Origin: Mycobacterium sp. 1165178.9
Lineage (GTDB): Bacteria > Actinomycetota > Actinomycetes > Mycobacteriales > Mycobacteriaceae
NCBI RefSeq assembly: GCF_001673555.1
Contig: NZ_LZMB01000015.1
Location: forward strand, 1 to 32,136
DNA length: 32,136 bases
Direction of reading: 5' to 3'
Shown here: positions 30,625 to 32,136 of the stretch, piece by piece
How the letters are laid out: each line of letters begins with the position of its first letter
How positions within the stretch are numbered: the stretch's first letter is position 1
The notes under the pieces: generated by a model
The model's input: the letters and a program-made list of their open reading frames with translations, nothing else
Told to the model about the DNA's origin: nothing
The model's database searches: none
Position numbers and translations under genes: made by a program

Positions 30625-32136
30625 TTAGATGGTGACGAAGTCCGCCATCATGGCCATGTCCTCATGCTCAAGGTTATGGCAGTGAACGAGGTAGTTGCCG
30701 TGATAATCGGTGAACCGGACGATTACCTCGACCGCTTCGGACGGCGCGACGTCAACGGTGTCTTTCCATCCGTGATCGTAATTTCCCGCTGGCTTATTGT
30801 TGCGCGTCAATACCTGAAAATGGTTGAGGTGGACATGGATCGGGTGACGGATGTCGGTGATGAAGCGCCAGACCTCGATGTCGCCGAGGCGCGGGGTCGC
30901 CTGGGGGACACCAGGCTGATATGGCTTGTTGTTGATCATCCACACGCCGCCGCGGCCCTGACCGAACAGAAAGGTGCGGGTCGTCCTGGCGCGACTGCGC
31001 TCTAAGGCGACGACGCTTTCGCTGAGCCGCTGCGGAACTGTTGAGTCGTCTGATCGGTCGGTGCCGACCACGTCAAACCGCATGATCTGTCTGCTCGGCC
31101 CTGCGCCCACCGTATTGACCAGTTGTATCTGGGTGCCGGGCCGATACCTTGAGAAGTCGGTGATGACGTCGAAGCGTTCGGCCGGGGCGATGTCGATGGC
31201 GTGATGGTTGAGCGGGCCGGCCAATAGACCTCCGTCGCTGCCGATCTGGACGAATGACGATCCCGCAGGAGGTGGCGGATCGAGCTGGAGCCTGTAACGG
31301 CGTGCGTTGGACGCGTTGAGTATTCGAAATCGGTATCGCGCGGGATCGGCATGCAGCACCGGCCATGGCGCACCATTGACCAAGATGACGTCGCCAAGCA
31401 CACCGTTCATGTATTCAGTCGCAACGTCACCGGCTTCGGTGAGTGGATATTGGAAGGCGCCATCCGCGGCGAATGACCGATCGGCGATCATCAGCGGGAT
31501 ATCACGAGGTCCATTCGGCAGCGGCAGACTCTGTTCTTCATCATCTCGGACGATGTGGAAGCCGGCGAGTCCTCGCCAAACGGATTGGCCGGTATAGCTC
31601 ATGCGATGGTCGTGGTACCACAGTGTCGCCGCGCGTTGTTGCATCGGGTAGATGTATTCGCGTTGTCCGACAACGGAGTTGCGCGACATCCCATGAACCA
31701 TATGGGTGTGCGCACTCATGCTTTCCGGCGTTTGCGGATCGATGAGGTCAAGCGGATAACCGTCATGGTCGGGCGGGGTATGGCCGCCATGTAAGTGCAC
31801 TGCAACGGGCACGGGTAGGGTGTTGCGGTGACGAATCACGGTGCGCCGGCCGGTGCGTGACATGATGGTCGGGCCCGGAAATGTTCCGCCGTATGTCCAA
31901 GCCCTTGTGATCATGCCGGGCAGTATTGCGAGTTCGGCGACCTGCTGGGTGATGGCGTAATAGTCAGTAGCCGTATCGCTTGCAACCGGGGCAAGCTGTC
32001 TCGGTATTGGCAGCTGTGCCTGGTAGCGCGGTGGCAACGGCACTCGACTGGGCAGTACCCTGCCCGGCTCAGGGGACCCCAACACCGTCCGGGCCACCGG
32101 CCATTCGGCAGCGACGATTCCGACACCTGCGGTGAG
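30625..32136 (-). CDS. Multicopper oxidase, N-terminus beyond the right edge
   Basis: The frame is open to base 32136, giving at least 503 residues; the upstream residues LTAGVGIVAAEWP suggest a signal sequence that continues outside the window. Copper ligands of the family are present: HLHGG, WYHDHR, HPIHVHLNHF and the C-terminal HCHNLEHEDMAMM, with the His-Cys-His and an axial Met for the type 1 copper. Cupredoxin-type domains are seen in order, and PGPTIMSRTG is typical of the first. It is similar to CotA/bilirubin oxidase-type enzymes. Likely roles are oxidation of Cu(I) or phenolics in the envelope. It is the last gene in the window on the minus strand. Confidence 0.92.
   Translation of the reverse strand, partial: LTAGVGIVAAEWPVARTVLGSPEPGRVLPSRVPLPPRYQAQLPIPRQLAPVASDTATDYYAITQQVAELAILPGMITRAWTYGGTFPGPTIMSRTGRRTVIRHRNTLPVPVAVHLHGGHTPPDHDGYPLDLIDPQTPESMSAHTHMVHGMSRNSVVGQREYIYPMQQRAATLWYHDHRMSYTGQSVWRGLAGFHIVRDDEEQSLPLPNGPRDIPLMIADRSFAADGAFQYPLTEAGDVATEYMNGVLGDVILVNGAPWPVLHADPARYRFRILNASNARRYRLQLDPPPPAGSSFVQIGSDGGLLAGPLNHHAIDIAPAERFDVITDFSRYRPGTQIQLVNTVGAGPSRQIMRFDVVGTDRSDDSTVPQRLSESVVALERSRARTTRTFLFGQGRGGVWMINNKPYQPGVPQATPRLGDIEVWRFITDIRHPIHVHLNHFQVLTRNNKPAGNYDHGWKDTVDVAPSEAVEVIVRFTDYHGNYLVHCHNLEHEDMAMMADFVTI

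Noticed and set aside
1..32136. CRISPR arrays, insertion sequences, toxin-antitoxin pairs
   Set aside because: No regular repeat-spacer pattern, transposase motif or typical small toxin/antitoxin pair was seen on reading both strands.

Overview
The window looks like a chromosomal segment of a mycobacterium or close relative. It is GC-rich. It carries a Ser/Thr kinase next to an EmbR-type regulator (the pknH-embR arrangement of Mycobacterium tuberculosis), a methyltransferase very close to the phthiotriol-dimycocerosate methyltransferase family, a two-blade-protein lipoprotein cluster, DUF1206, LtrA and F420-type luciferase-like genes. Several starts have no ribosome binding site but a TAnnnT -10 box six or seven bases upstream, the mycobacterial leaderless pattern. 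No prophage, transposase, CRISPR array or intact RNA gene was found.

Layout. 1-6040: end of a GMC oxidoreductase; a flavin disulfide reductase divergent from a DUF417 (RclC-like) membrane protein; a LysR regulator; an SDR and a luciferase-like monooxygenase on the minus strand. 6041-11790: a mosaic with three copies of the 3' half of a tRNA-Met gene (6523, 10007, 11745). Each copy is preceded at fixed distance by a related ~100-bp block with three 10-11 bp iterated repeats, so each looks like a left-over attachment site of a tyrosine integrase. Between copies lie a nitrilase/DUF302 pair divergent from a three-gene operon (50-residue microprotein, NAD-epimerase-like, LOG family), and then a lone CaCA cation/proton exchanger.

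12109-16474: a NemR/AcuR-type TetR regulator and a five-gene operon (cysteine hydrolase, aldo/keto reductase, NUDIX C-terminal remnant, SDR lacking the catalytic Tyr, solute-binding-like protein without signal peptide). The regulator gene and the operon share a 20-bp operator-like element just upstream of leaderless -10 boxes. 16612-19776: LtrA, DJ-1/PfpI, an alpha/beta hydrolase broken by a one-base frameshift, and a small secreted protein.

19762-24917: an envelope-signalling block. A minus-strand operon (TolB-like exported protein, six-blade NHL lipoprotein, tiny lipoprotein) is divergent from a receptor kinase with a six-cysteine ectodomain and an EmbR homologue with winged-helix, BTAD and FHA domains. 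24918-32136: methyltransferase, leaderless sterol-desaturase-like protein, UvrA2-like ATPase, DUF1206 protein and a multicopper oxidase that runs off the right edge.

A loose theme, which is inference only, is redox and electrophile defence: RclA/RclC-like pair, NemR-like regulator with aldo/keto reductase, DJ-1, and multicopper oxidase. The most unusual features are the tandem attachment-site scars and the matched operators with leaderless promoters.
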